Virus record (IMG/VR): IMGVR_UViG_3300030430_004473
Coordinates: 1 to 64,000 of that record
Source: a virus
Reading direction: 5' to 3' (one strand)
DNA length: 64,000 nucleotides
Under the pieces are notes generated by a model that had not been told where the DNA came from, did no database searches, and saw only the letters and a program-made list of their open reading frames with translations. This document shows positions 44,617-53,873 of the stretch, piece by piece; position 1 is the stretch's first letter, and every line of letters starts with the position of its first letter. The translations under genes were made by a program, and so were the position numbers.

Positions 44617-47121
44617 ATGGCTATACAATTTGTTCGCGATCAATTGATTGACGCGATTATTAACCCTAGTAAAATAGATCTAACTACTGGAAACTACGAT
44701 TTTTCTAGTGTTACATCACTAACTTATAAAACCCCTACTACTGACTCTGAAGTAGCTATTAAGAGTTACGTTGATAGTGTTATCAACGGCCTTAACTGGA
44801 AAGACACTTGCCGAGCAGCTTCAACAGCTAACATTACTGGTACTTATGCAAATGGAACGGATGGCGTTGGTGCTACTCTTACAGTTACAAACTCCGGAAT
44901 TACACAAGATGGCGTTACACTTCGAGCAAATGATCGTATACTGTTGAAAAATCAGACAACAGATCCAGCTGAAAACGGTATTTATCAGCTTTCAACAGAC
45001 GGAAACGCATTAGGAGCTTCAGTTGAAGTAACTATAGCAAATGCAAGTAACATTACAAGTGGTGTAAAAGGAAAAGTACTTGTCGATCTAGTAAACAACG
45101 GAAATCTAGTCAATAACGTATCAAATCTTGTTATTGATGATTTTACTGGAACATCACACACATTTACATTTGGAGATGGCGTTGGTAATGTAGCAATAGG
45201 TGCTAGTGCAGCTGACACAATGACGAATCTAACAAATGCTATAGAAGCTCAAAATCCTAGAAAATTTCAAATAGATCAGAGTGGATCTCAAAGATTTATA
45301 TATTTAGCGGATGCAGGAGCTTCTAGTGATAATCCTCAAATAGCTAGTAATGCTATGACAGCTTTTGAATTAGGTGCTCAAACTACTTCACCTCAATCAT
45401 TTACTACCGGTAGTAGTGGCGATAAGATTACATTCACAAAGGCTGATGATAGTACAGTAATAATGGAAGCTGTATTGAGTACCCCAGGCCGAATTGGTAA
45501 TCAATTTGAAAAAACAGCTACTTCAGTAAATCAAGAAGTATCTTTATCTTTGCGAGATTCTTTAGTAGGTAATCCCGATCTTGACGCTAGAATAGACAAT
45601 GTAGATCCTGATAAAGTTATTGTATCGTTAGTAACTACCGGAACCGGTGGAAACGGAAAAGCAGTTACTTATTCACTTAGTAATGCCGGATGTATAACTG
45701 GAGGCTCCACATTTGAAAACGGTCAAGCTGTAACTAACTCAGTACTAACTAGAACGACAGATTTTGATATTGGTTCTGAAATGGCTAGTGCAGCTGTGTT
45801 TATCGAAGAAGGTACAACAAATGGAGATAACGGGTTTACATTAACTACAAATCAACCTATTCAAGTTGGTTTCACAAGTCTAACATTTGTTCAGTTCAAT
45901 GGTGCCGGTCAAATAACAGCTGGAGCCGGTCTTTCAAAGTCTGGAAATACGTTATCGGTTAATGTTGATGATAATACTCTTGAAATTAATGGCGATACTT
46001 TAAGAATCAAATCAAGTGCAGCTGGAAATGGTTTGACAGGTGGTGGGCCTTTAGCATTATCAGTTCAAAATGATGGGACTACAATTACTGTAGGGGCCGG
46101 TGGTATTAAGGTTTCAGACAATGGCATAACTGAAAATCAATTAGCTGGTTCTGTAGCCGGTGACGGTCTTAGTGGTGGAGGCGGTTCAGCTCTTGCTTTG
46201 GATATTGCAGAATTAACATCAGAAGTAATAGCTAGTGGTGACTTCCTTGCGTTTGCGGATGATAGTGCTGGTGGAAAGCCTACGAAGAAAGAAACAGTAG
46301 ACGATTTGGCAGCTTTATTTGCCGGTACTGGACTTGCAGCTGCTTCAGCAGTGTTATCGTTAGATATTAACAGTTTAACCGGTGCAGCTATACAAGGTGT
46401 TGATGAAATCGTATTTTCAGACACAAGTGATTCTAACAACATAAGAAAAGAAACAATCACTGATTTAGCTGCTTTCTTTGCTGGGACTGGTCTAGGATCT
46501 TCTAACGGTGTTCTAGCCTTAGATATTGCTAACATGACAGCTGCTACAATAGCTTCCGGTGACTTTATAACATTTTCTGATACAGGTTCTTCTGACGCTA
46601 TAAGAAAAGAAAGTATTGATGATATTGCTAGTTTGTTTGCTGGAAATGGTTTGAGTGCTAGTTCAGCTGTAATGGCTCTAGATCTCAATGAATTAACAGC
46701 TGCAACAGTAAACGTAGCCAATGATAGCATAGCGATTATAGACGCTGATGATTCTAACAGTACAAAGAAAGAATCTATTTCCGATCTTGTAAGTGCTATA
46801 GCTGGTACAGGTTTATCAGAAACTAGTGGTGTGTTAAATGTTGGTTCTCTCTCATTTTCTGAATTGGCATTTAGACCTTACATAGATAATTTTACAGCGA
46901 ACGGTTCTACTCTTGCATTTGCTCTAACAAATGATATCAATTCAGCTACTTGGGTGTTTGGAGCTGTTGTATCTAGGAATGGTCAAATCTTGAAACGTGT
47001 AGCAGCTTCACCAGCTGATTCTAGTGAATATACTATCGCTTCTAGTGGTGGTACTACAACCGTAACACTAGGAGCTAACCCAGCTAACGGTGAATTGATT
47101 CAAGTGAATTATTTCGCTTAG
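44617..47121 (+). CDS. tail fibre with tandem repeats, 834 aa
   Basis: Thr/Ser/Ala-rich fibre. N-terminal segment (SEVAIKSYVDSVINGLNWKD) is typical of fibre proteins. Residues about 515-745 are four ~55-residue repeats (LDI..LT, FAGTGL, RKETI.DLA). C-terminus is the same beta-sandwich type as the previous protein. GGAG ribosome site; the hairpin terminator follows. Likely binds host surface. Confidence 0.8.
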   Translation: MAIQFVRDQLIDAIINPSKIDLTTGNYDFSSVTSLTYKTPTTDSEVAIKSYVDSVINGLNWKDTCRAASTANITGTYANGTDGVGATLTVTNSGITQDGVTLRANDRILLKNQTTDPAENGIYQLSTDGNALGASVEVTIANASNITSGVKGKVLVDLVNNGNLVNNVSNLVIDDFTGTSHTFTFGDGVGNVAIGASAADTMTNLTNAIEAQNPRKFQIDQSGSQRFIYLADAGASSDNPQIASNAMTAFELGAQTTSPQSFTTGSSGDKITFTKADDSTVIMEAVLSTPGRIGNQFEKTATSVNQEVSLSLRDSLVGNPDLDARIDNVDPDKVIVSLVTTGTGGNGKAVTYSLSNAGCITGGSTFENGQAVTNSVLTRTTDFDIGSEMASAAVFIEEGTTNGDNGFTLTTNQPIQVGFTSLTFVQFNGAGQITAGAGLSKSGNTLSVNVDDNTLEINGDTLRIKSSAAGNGLTGGGPLALSVQNDGTTITVGAGGIKVSDNGITENQLAGSVAGDGLSGGGGSALALDIAELTSEVIASGDFLAFADDSAGGKPTKKETVDDLAALFAGTGLAAASAVLSLDINSLTGAAIQGVDEIVFSDTSDSNNIRKETITDLAAFFAGTGLGSSNGVLALDIANMTAATIASGDFITFSDTGSSDAIRKESIDDIASLFAGNGLSASSAVMALDLNELTAATVNVANDSIAIIDADDSNSTKKESISDLVSAIAGTGLSETSGVLNVGSLSFSELAFRPYIDNFTANGSTLAFALTNDINSATWVFGAVVSRNGQILKRVAASPADSSEYTIASSGGTTTVTLGANPANGELIQVNYFA
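46162..46845 (+). repeat. about four coding repeats of ~55 codons in the fibre gene
   Basis: Each unit encodes an L-D-I/L-x2-[LM]-T motif, a FxDxxxS turn, RKE[ST]I and F/IAGxGL. Amino-acid similarity is clear while DNA copies have diverged. Confidence 0.75.
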
Positions 47122-47174
47122 TAAATAATTAAAAGAATTTCTTCGGGTTGGAGAATTAATAATAATACAATTTA

Positions 47175-47228
47175 TTGTATTCCGCTCCTTTCTATGTTAT
47201 ACAAAATGATATAGAAAGGAGCTTTTTT
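47175..47228 (+). promoter_or_regulatory. terminator hairpin with a promoter in its loop
   Basis: GCTCCTTTCTAT (47184-47195) and ATAGAAAGGAGC (47211-47222) are perfect 12-base arms followed by six T. A promoter (TTGTAT 47175-47180, 17 bases, TATACA 47198-47203 preceded by TGT) has its -10 in the loop and predicted +1 at 47210. The right arm carries the GGAG ribosome site of the next gene, whose ATG directly follows the T-run. Confidence 0.8.
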
Positions 47229-47600
47229 ATGTTTGTGATTTATATTAAATTGAATGGTGCCAAAGAAATAGCACCGGTGCCTTGCAAAGCGATATTTGAA
47301 AGTGCGATACTGGGATCTGATTATATGGAGCTACATGGTGTTGATGAAAGAATCAAAGATAATATCTTGCCAAAGGCCACGATCAAAGTCATGACGATAC
47401 GCAAAGCTCATATTGAGTCAATCGTATCTTTCAATGCTTACAAAGAAGATGTTAGAAAAGATATTGTTGAACCAAAAGAAGAACCAAAGACAGAAAAACC
47501 ACCGCCAAAGAAAGAAGTAGTGAAGAAGAAAGAAGAACCAAAGACAAAACGCAAGTATGTTCGAAGTGGTAAGTATTCAAAGAAGAACAAAGTGAAATAA
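47229..47600 (+). CDS. hypothetical protein with Lys/Pro tail, 123 aa
   Basis: The start at 47229 uses the GGAG inside the hairpin arm, seven bases upstream. About 75 folded residues (MFVIYIKLNGAKEIAPVPC) and then a K/P/E-rich tail. Not recognised. Its unusual leader implies that only transcripts from the internal promoter are well translated. Confidence 0.65.
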   Translation: MFVIYIKLNGAKEIAPVPCKAIFESAILGSDYMELHGVDERIKDNILPKATIKVMTIRKAHIESIVSFNAYKEDVRKDIVEPKEEPKTEKPPPKKEVVKKKEEPKTKRKYVRSGKYSKKNKVK

Positions 47601-47604
47601 TCGA

Positions 47605-47943
47605 ATGACATTTGATGAATACGACCGAGAAGCTGAAAAAACAGCTAACTATCCTAGAGTGAACAACATAGGCCTTTGCTATGTATTTTTGGGCTTGGTT
47701 GAAGAAGCTGGTGAATGTTCTGGAAAAATCAAAAAGATAATTCGTGATGAAGAAAGTATAGAAGTAGGAATACAGAAAAAGAAATATGATATCATCAAAG
47801 AGCTTGGTGATGTTCTATGGTACGTTTCAGCATGTGCTAGAGAAATCGGAACAGATCTAGAAACGATAGCCAAAGAAAATAATAAGAAGTTACAAAGTAG
47901 ATATGAACGTGGTACGATAAAAGGAAGTGGTGACAACCGATAG
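47605..47943 (+). CDS. mazG: MazG-like nucleotide pyrophosphohydrolase
   Basis: 112 residues with the MazG metal-binding pattern EEAGE (E33, E34, E37) and KELGDVLWY (E66, D69). MazG hydrolyses NTPs and may alter host alarmone or nucleotide pools during infection. It may also remove unwanted nucleotides in a phage with modified DNA (inference). Short spacing to the previous gene suggests one transcript. Confidence 0.85.
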   Translation: MTFDEYDREAEKTANYPRVNNIGLCYVFLGLVEEAGECSGKIKKIIRDEESIEVGIQKKKYDIIKELGDVLWYVSACAREIGTDLETIAKENNKKLQSRYERGTIKGSGDNR

Positions 47944-47953
47944 GAGAATAGAC

Positions 47954-48208
47954 ATGTCAAATGAATTAAATTGGTTTCATATCAGACGTTGGAACAAAAA
48001 TAGAGCAGTTAGAAAACATCAGTTTGAAATGGCAAAAAGAAATCCTTCAGAAACTGACGATCAAATCATCCGAGCAATAGCTCAGAACAATGTCACAATT
48101 ACAAGAAAGGATACAGAAGATGAAAACAGGAAACAAGATCATAACGAAAGTTCTACCGAAACCGCTACACTGGACTCTACACAACATGATAGCTCATCCA
48201 ACGAGTGA
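47954..48208 (+). CDS. hypothetical protein, 84 aa
   Basis: AGGAGAATAGAC ribosome site. Basic N-terminus (WFHIRRWNKNRAVRKHQ), Ser/Thr/Asp-rich C-terminus. Overlaps the next ORF by 89 bases in another frame. Not recognised. Confidence 0.5.
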   Translation: MSNELNWFHIRRWNKNRAVRKHQFEMAKRNPSETDDQIIRAIAQNNVTITRKDTEDENRKQDHNESSTETATLDSTQHDSSSNE

Positions 48209-48335
48209 AATATTTTGGTTAGGTGGTTATGTATTACTTAAAAAGTTTGATCGTGGATCGAGTTTGATTAGGTTCGGTAATCTGATTCATGATATTACAA
48301 TACCATATCATCAACGTGGTGAAGGGAGAGGATAA
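48120..48335 (+). CDS. small hypothetical protein, 71 aa
   Basis: Contains HWTLHNMIAHPTSEIFWLGG and ends HQRGEGRG; I recall similar small proteins in other phages but cannot name a function. AAAGGA-type ribosome site. Its stop overlaps the next ATG. Confidence 0.55.
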   Translation: MKTGNKIITKVLPKPLHWTLHNMIAHPTSEIFWLGGYVLLKKFDRGSSLIRFGNLIHDITIPYHQRGEGRG

Positions 48336-49831
48336 TGTCAAAGAGCAATTGGAGCGGAGGATCTGGCTGGGGAGCTATAAACGATCCGACAGGGCTATTA
48401 ACCGGTAGAGTGCTAGTCACTACAGCTGGTCAAAGTCAGTATGCAGAAGATTATTTGTTTACACTGGCAGGAACAACAACAAATTTCACTGATGTTCATT
48501 ATGCAGTAACTATGAATTATGCGTTTCCTACATACGTCAGTGCTACTACGTTTAATGGAGCTTCATTGGGTATTATTAGCCGAGCTTCAGCTCTGACTAC
48601 TACGGCCCCTACAACAGCTGAATCTTGTTATATTGGTCGAATATCGCCAAAAGATGGGGTTGCTGAAATAGTTAGAAGAGTGTCTGGTGTTGATACTGTG
48701 TTAGCTAGTTCTACTCTTTCAAATGATACATATACTTATGGTGTATTGCATACTATGAGATTGAATACATTTGGAACAAATCCCGTAACGATTCAATTCT
48801 TAGTAGATGATGAAGTGTTAGTTAATGCTGGAGATTCTTCGGTTTCAGCTTTGGTTACTGGATATGCTGGTATTCAAATGCAAGGTGGGACCGCTTATGT
48901 AGATAACTTCACGATATTCCAATATACTTCATCCGGAACAGGAGCTTATACTGGCCTATATCCAAACAGTTTCTATGACACAGCTGTAGATCTAACATCT
49001 ACATTTCTCATTCTATGGTTAAGAGGTGATGTAGGTTTAACAAAGACTGGAGATTTTGTAGATTCGTGGGCAGATTCTTCACAAACTCGATTGGGTTCAA
49101 GTTATTCATTAACTCAAACCGGTAGTAATAGACCGGAATCGCCCACATCAGCTACGTTGAATAGTTTGGCTTATGTTCGTTTTGATCGATCAAAGAATAA
49201 TTTTCTACAAGGAGCTATCAATTCTGGATTCGATATATTCAATTCGGGATTTAATCTAGGCGTAGCTATGTTTGCAGTAATTAGATTTTGGGAAAATAAT
49301 GGTATAGTTGGAGATGGCAGATCTGTTTCAGATCCTGATGATACTGTAGCTCCACTTGGTAATTACGGAAGAGGATATCAATTTGAAGCTGTGAATTCTA
49401 TTTTAAGTAGTACAACACACGACAGAGATGGAAGATTTTTCAACAATAGTGCGGCTCAAGTAAAGGGGCCGGCCTTTGTAATGCAGAATTGGGGAATACT
49501 AGAAATCATATCTTTTGGCACTATAACAAATAGAGCAGCTGTTTATTTTAATGGATCAATAGTGGGAACAGTACTATCTGATAGACCGTTGAATTCAGAT
49601 TTATCAGATCCAGGCTTATTGTTTATGCTAGGTAGAAGAGTGTTTACTGAAACAGCTCCGGATTATCTATATGGATCATTTGATCTAGCAGAATATTTAT
49701 TGGTTCAAGTTGGTTCTGGTGGCATGACAGATACGATTCGCCAAAAGACAGAAGGATATCTAGCTTGGAAGTGGAATTTAGAGGCCTTACTTCCTTCTAG
49801 TCACCCTTTTAAGACTTCACCACCAACATAA
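48335..49831 (+). CDS. lectin-like tail fibre or receptor-binding protein, 498 aa
   Basis: Two concanavalin-A/LamG-like beta-jellyroll regions: about 1-205 (ending YVDNFTIFQY) and about 215-498 (ending GYLAWKW). The second carries the common GYLAWKWNLEALLP-type ending of phage and bacterial LamG proteins. Such domains bind glycans. It lies a few genes after the fibre gene and is probably virion-borne. A GGGAG ribosome site lies in the preceding gene. Confidence 0.75.
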   Translation: MSKSNWSGGSGWGAINDPTGLLTGRVLVTTAGQSQYAEDYLFTLAGTTTNFTDVHYAVTMNYAFPTYVSATTFNGASLGIISRASALTTTAPTTAESCYIGRISPKDGVAEIVRRVSGVDTVLASSTLSNDTYTYGVLHTMRLNTFGTNPVTIQFLVDDEVLVNAGDSSVSALVTGYAGIQMQGGTAYVDNFTIFQYTSSGTGAYTGLYPNSFYDTAVDLTSTFLILWLRGDVGLTKTGDFVDSWADSSQTRLGSSYSLTQTGSNRPESPTSATLNSLAYVRFDRSKNNFLQGAINSGFDIFNSGFNLGVAMFAVIRFWENNGIVGDGRSVSDPDDTVAPLGNYGRGYQFEAVNSILSSTTHDRDGRFFNNSAAQVKGPAFVMQNWGILEIISFGTITNRAAVYFNGSIVGTVLSDRPLNSDLSDPGLLFMLGRRVFTETAPDYLYGSFDLAEYLLVQVGSGGMTDTIRQKTEGYLAWKWNLEALLPSSHPFKTSPPT

Positions 49832-49840
49832 TACTACAAA

Positions 49841-49869
49841 TTGACATATAGATCATTTTGTGTTATTAT
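49841..49869 (+). promoter_or_regulatory. consensus sigma-70 promoter
   Basis: TTGACA (49841-49846), 17 bases, TATTAT (49864-49869) with the TGT extension. Confidence 0.8.
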
Positions 49870-49894
49870 TGAATATATACCAAAGGAGATCAAC

Positions 49895-50188
49895 ATGTTT
49901 GGAAAATACGCAACCAAAGGGATTGACATGCCACGTCAAGCTCTGTTCCGAGATTTAAGAGCTACATATATGGCTCAAACTGGTCATAATAATACAGAAA
50001 CAGCGATGTTTCTTGAAATGAGTCCTCAATCTTGTAGTACGTTAGCGAGTGGTTCTGACAAACGTCAACCTCCGTGGTATGCAGTGATGAGATTGGTGGA
50101 ATTTCTAGGATTGGAGCTTGTTCTTCAGGCCGACACTATTTTCATCAGAAAAATAATCAAAGAAGAACAAAGTGAAATAAAATCATAA
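49895..50188 (+). CDS. HTH regulator, 97 aa
   Basis: AAAGGAG ribosome site at the chosen ATG. Residues 25-70 (MAQTGHNNTETAMFLEMSPQ, then WYAVMRLVEFLGLELVL) fit an XRE-type HTH. Own strong promoter. May regulate phage genes. Confidence 0.6.
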   Translation: MFGKYATKGIDMPRQALFRDLRATYMAQTGHNNTETAMFLEMSPQSCSTLASGSDKRQPPWYAVMRLVEFLGLELVLQADTIFIRKIIKEEQSEIKS

Positions 50189-50214
50189 AAAGTTTCACAG
50201 AGTAATACGTTTTG

Positions 50215-50223
50215 TGATATAAT
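50215..50223 (+). promoter_or_regulatory. extended -10 promoter
   Basis: TGATATAAT (hexamer 50218-50223) with the upstream block ACGTTTTG. Confidence 0.65.
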
Positions 50224-50247
50224 GATTTTACTACAACGGAGGTAAAA

Positions 50248-50559
50248 ATGATTTATATAATCGTCACGACAGACATGCTTGATATGAACATGTATGTCAC
50301 TTGTTACTCTACCAAAAAAGAGTTTGAAATACATAAAGCTCTAGCTGAAGAGCTTGAACGCAAAGATCAGCTATATGAAGGTGGTAATGGTTCAATAAGA
50401 CATGATTTTCACGAAGTACCTTTGCTAGGTAAGTCTCTAAAAAAGATTGCCCTTTCTATAACAAAAGCTTGTCATGGTGATACGATCAGTGACGTTATTG
50501 ATCAGATTGATGAACTAGATACAGAGGAAAATAACAACAACGGAGAAGATAATGACTAG
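50248..50559 (+). CDS. hypothetical protein, 103 aa
   Basis: CGGAGG ribosome site. Acidic end (IDELDTEENNNNGEDND). Not recognised. Overlaps the next gene by eight bases. Confidence 0.6.
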   Translation: MIYIIVTTDMLDMNMYVTCYSTKKEFEIHKALAEELERKDQLYEGGNGSIRHDFHEVPLLGKSLKKIALSITKACHGDTISDVIDQIDELDTEENNNNGEDND

Positions 50560-51157
50560 AAAATATAGAAAACATATAAATTATAACAAAAAATATATCG
50601 TAAATAGACAAGTGTTAAAAGCATTGAGAAAGAAACACTTTGCAACGCAAACGAAGTTTGTAGAACATGTGAATTCAATCAACAAAGATGATCCTACGAA
50701 ATCGGATTTTGTTATTTCATTATCTCACTACAAGCAAATAGAGAGCAAAGACCAAAAACTCGTCAAAGATACTGTATTAGAAGTATTTGCAAAAGTGTTT
50801 GGTTGTACTGTTGAAAATCTTATATATTCTGGTCCGGAAGAAAATAAGACATTCGATATAGTAGAGCAAGCTGTTCAAAGTGTTGTAGACACTGAAAATC
50901 ATATTGTTGGTACTTGGCTAGAAACACTGGTTGATAAAGTGCTTCGATTAGAAGAACGTATTGAGAAACAAACGAAGCTGATCGAGAAACAGAATAGCGA
51001 AATACAACGATTAAACACAAATATAAATATTGTTATGAATCGTGAAAGAACAGCTATGAAGAAGTCTGATGATAAAGAAGTGATATCAATACCGAAAGAA
51101 GATATCATTATGTATCTATTGAAAAATAACATGATAAACATAACGCATACCTCATAA
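50552..51157 (+). CDS. HTH plus coiled-coil protein, 201 aa
   Basis: N-terminal basic HTH-like domain (LKALRKKHFATQTKFVEHVN, later VFGCTVENLIYSG) and a C-terminal coiled coil (LVDKVLRLEERIEKQTKLIE). Probably a dimeric DNA-binding regulator. ACGGAG ribosome site. Promoter shared with the preceding gene. Confidence 0.6.
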   Translation: MTRKYRKHINYNKKYIVNRQVLKALRKKHFATQTKFVEHVNSINKDDPTKSDFVISLSHYKQIESKDQKLVKDTVLEVFAKVFGCTVENLIYSGPEENKTFDIVEQAVQSVVDTENHIVGTWLETLVDKVLRLEERIEKQTKLIEKQNSEIQRLNTNINIVMNRERTAMKKSDDKEVISIPKEDIIMYLLKNNMINITHTS

Positions 51158-51159
51158 TG

Positions 51160-51168
51160 TGTTATAAT
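51160..51168 (+). promoter_or_regulatory. extended -10 promoter
   Basis: TGTTATAAT (hexamer 51163-51168) before the 57-aa gene and the operon that follows. Confidence 0.65.
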
Positions 51169-51197
51169 AATTAAGAATCTTAAATACGGAGATAAAA

Positions 51198-51371
51198 ATG
51201 AAAAGTCAATCTAAGATAAACCGGCTTATGGCATTAGGTCAAGTGTATGACGATAAAGTCAAAAGCAGCTCTTTGTATCCTAGTGGAATACAAAACGCTA
51301 GAAGAAAAATATCAGAAGCTGAATATAAAAAGAAGAAAGCAAAAAGAAAGAACAAAAAGAATAGGAGATAA
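51198..51371 (+). CDS. small basic protein, 57 aa
   Basis: ACGGAGATAAAA ribosome site. The C-terminal half is almost only Lys/Arg/Asn (KKKKAKRKNKKNRR). It likely binds nucleic acid. First gene of the modification operon. Confidence 0.6.
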   Translation: MKSQSKINRLMALGQVYDDKVKSSSLYPSGIQNARRKISEAEYKKKKAKRKNKKNRR

Positions 51372-51373
51372 TC

Positions 51374-52066
51374 ATGAGTAATGTAGCAAGTGATCAAGTA
51401 AGATATGACTGGATAGATTCGTTGACAGAACGGCCTAACCTATCACCGGAACAGAGCGAAAAATTGAGGATCTGGATATGTGGTGAAATGAGTAAATATA
51501 TCGGATCTAGAAAAACGTATCTATTAAAGAAGATAGTCAAAATGTATCCATCTTTAGTTTCAGCTGTCATGCTTGATTTGGCGGTGATAGTACAACGTGA
51601 AGAGCTGAAGGTACTTCGTAGAGAGCCTGGAGGAACACGTTGCGATTGTTGTGATCAATACGTTAAGGAATACAAAAGAAAGGTATCGAAAAACATGTGT
51701 GTATTTCTTCAATCACTTGTATTTCTATCAATGAAGTCAAAAAGTCAGGGAAAAGGTGAATATGTTCACTTCAAAGAATGTGACTATCATAGTCATGACT
51801 ATCCCTATGTTGTTCATTGGGGACTAGCTGAGCGTTCTGAAGAAGAACAAGGCATGTATAGACCTACTGATCTAGGAATAAAGTTTGCGTTTGGTAAATG
51901 CGAAATTCCGAAGTTTATCTATACATACAACAATCATAAAACAGGAATAGATAAAACCGAAATGGTAAAGATAACAGATGTTCATAGTGAACGATTTGAT
52001 CTTGAAGAAATGCTATCAAGTGTAGTAGAAGAATCGAATGTTATAGAATTGCGAGCTTCTGAATGA
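51374..52066 (+). CDS. cysteine-rich phage protein, 230 aa
   Basis: A CDCC pair plus further Cys and His (KECDYHSHDY) suggest metal binding. RPTDLGIKFAFGKCEIPKF resembles a winged-helix-type stretch I associate with other phage proteins. AGGAG ribosome site. Its stop overlaps the second C5 methyltransferase start, so it probably belongs to the same pathway. Confidence 0.6.
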   Translation: MSNVASDQVRYDWIDSLTERPNLSPEQSEKLRIWICGEMSKYIGSRKTYLLKKIVKMYPSLVSAVMLDLAVIVQREELKVLRREPGGTRCDCCDQYVKEYKRKVSKNMCVFLQSLVFLSMKSKSQGKGEYVHFKECDYHSHDYPYVVHWGLAERSEEEQGMYRPTDLGIKFAFGKCEIPKFIYTYNNHKTGIDKTEMVKITDVHSERFDLEEMLSSVVEESNVIELRASE

Positions 52067-53172
52067 TGAAACTTGGCAGTTTGTTTTCTGGAATAGGTGG
52101 TTTTGAAATGGGCTTGAGTAAAGCTCTAACTTTCAAAACCGCTTTTCTATGTGATAACGATAAAGCTAACATATCATTACTGTCAAAGAGGTTTGACGAT
52201 ATACCAGTATATGATGATGTAAAGAATATCAATAAACAAACTGTAGATATGGATATAGATATTTTGTGTGGTGGTTTTCCTTGTCAAAATATTTCTATAG
52301 CAAATACTAAAACTAGAGACGGTCTAGCTGGGGCCAAATCTGGACTTTGGTTTGAAATGGTAAGAATCATAGAAGAATATAGGCCGGCTATCGTAGTTGT
52401 GGAAAATGTTCCAAATATCAGAAGTGTATGCTTAAATGAAGTATTGATTACGTTGCATAACATCAATTATTCTGTTGAATGGGTAACGATATCAGCTGAA
52501 CAGCTTGGGGCTCCTCATTTGCGTAGACGTTGGTTTGCCGTTGCATATCCGAATCATGACAAAGAATTAGATTATTATTTTGAAAGAAATATAGAAATGA
52601 AAGAATACTGGAATGAAGAAGCTAGTGTATCTGAAATGATACCAACAAATGATATTGATATTAAATATCGAAACAAGCAAAGAACGAGAGTTGAACAGCT
52701 TGGAAATGCTATCGTGCCGGCATGTAGTGAGCTGATAGGACATTGTATAAAAGACAGTTTTCTGATATCTGGAAATAGATCCGTATTCCCGAGTAAAGCA
52801 AAAATAAACGCTCGAATCAGAAATAATAGAATAATTAGCGATCAGCTGAATCTATGGAATACAGACAATGAATATTCAGAAGTACTACCACAAAACGGAA
52901 AAATGTTGAATGGTGTTCTATATGAGTCAAATGCAATATCATATACATTAGAACGCAAATACACAAAATCGTACTTCACCCCTTGCAAAGCTGACGGAAA
53001 AAGATTGAGTCATTGCGATTCTACTATGACTTTTGACACGTTGTTAATGGATATGCTCAGAAAGTTAGGAACTACTGACGAGGATCGAATCAAATACAAG
53101 TACATGGTGAATCCAAACTTTGTAGAGTATATGATGAACTTCCCACACGACTGGACTAAAAATGAAGCCTGA
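52063..53172 (+). CDS. DNA (cytosine-5) methyltransferase II
   Basis: 369 residues. Motif I is SLFSGIGGFEMG, motif IV is GFPCQNIS with catalytic C74, motif VI is VVENV, motif VIII is HLRRRWFA and motif X is QLGNAIVP. An extra C-terminal part of ~130 residues follows the catalytic core and holds QLNLW (261-265), close to a clamp motif. Distinct subfamily from the enzyme at 11.2 kb. Coupled with neighbours by overlaps on both sides. Specificity unknown. Confidence 0.92.
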   Translation: MMKLGSLFSGIGGFEMGLSKALTFKTAFLCDNDKANISLLSKRFDDIPVYDDVKNINKQTVDMDIDILCGGFPCQNISIANTKTRDGLAGAKSGLWFEMVRIIEEYRPAIVVVENVPNIRSVCLNEVLITLHNINYSVEWVTISAEQLGAPHLRRRWFAVAYPNHDKELDYYFERNIEMKEYWNEEASVSEMIPTNDIDIKYRNKQRTRVEQLGNAIVPACSELIGHCIKDSFLISGNRSVFPSKAKINARIRNNRIISDQLNLWNTDNEYSEVLPQNGKMLNGVLYESNAISYTLERKYTKSYFTPCKADGKRLSHCDSTMTFDTLLMDMLRKLGTTDEDRIKYKYMVNPNFVEYMMNFPHDWTKNEA

Positions 53173-53872
53173 TTTTAAGAAGCTCATATCAAAAGCGTAT
53201 TATGATAAAGAAGTATTCAAGCGATTGAAACAAAATCATAATTTGCAATACAATAAAGTCATAGATAACATTATTACAAAACATTTTGGAGATATGAAAA
53301 TGAAACCTAGAATATTGAGCAGAGTAGAGCAGAACGGCTACATGACTTTTGAAAGAGGTCAGTACAATCTAAATATAATCGGTGTCAGATCGATAACGAG
53401 AGAAGCTAACAAGTTTGACGATTGGCTATATGTCGTTTACAAGGATGAATCTGATGAATGGGTACAGTTGAAATTTCAGATAACAACAGATCCAGGCCTC
53501 TATCACTTGCAGAATCCTAGTAGAGTTGAGGGTACAGCTATTCTGGTTGCCGGTCAATATAGAAGTAGTCATAAGTTAGGGCTTCACAGAGGAAAATACG
53601 AAGCTCTTACACAAGTTGGTAAAGTTAGAGTATATCGTGACAATACCAAAGACCGAGAGTTAGATCTAGAAGCTGAAACGTATCAAAATGGTTATTTTGG
53701 AATTAACATTCACCGATCCAATGCTACTAGAGAATCAACACAAGTAGATAAATGGTCAGCCGGATGTCAAGTTTTCGCTAACCCAAATGAATATGACATG
53801 TTTATATCGTTGTGTAAGAGATCAGCTGAAAAATGGGGTGATACGTTTACATATACACTATTAGAGGATTGA
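53162..53872 (+). CDS. L,D-transpeptidase-like protein (possible lysis enzyme)
   Basis: 236 residues. The C-terminal half has INIHRSN (H184) followed by WSAGCQVF (S199, G201, C202), the H...SxGC layout of YkuD-type L,D-transpeptidase/carboxypeptidase folds with a candidate catalytic cysteine. GLHRGKYEAL is also conserved-looking. It could cut or remodel peptidoglycan. No other endolysin was found in this window. It lies between modification genes and overlaps the methyltransferase by 11 bases, an odd location. Confidence 0.5.
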   Translation: MKPDFKKLISKAYYDKEVFKRLKQNHNLQYNKVIDNIITKHFGDMKMKPRILSRVEQNGYMTFERGQYNLNIIGVRSITREANKFDDWLYVVYKDESDEWVQLKFQITTDPGLYHLQNPSRVEGTAILVAGQYRSSHKLGLHRGKYEALTQVGKVRVYRDNTKDRELDLEAETYQNGYFGINIHRSNATRESTQVDKWSAGCQVFANPNEYDMFISLCKRSAEKWGDTFTYTLLED

Positions 53873-53873
53873 T

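Noticed and set aside
46137-46730. 197-aa antisense open frame inside the fibre gene
   Set aside because: It mirrors the repeat structure of the sense gene, has no ribosome site or promoter and encodes a low-complexity protein.
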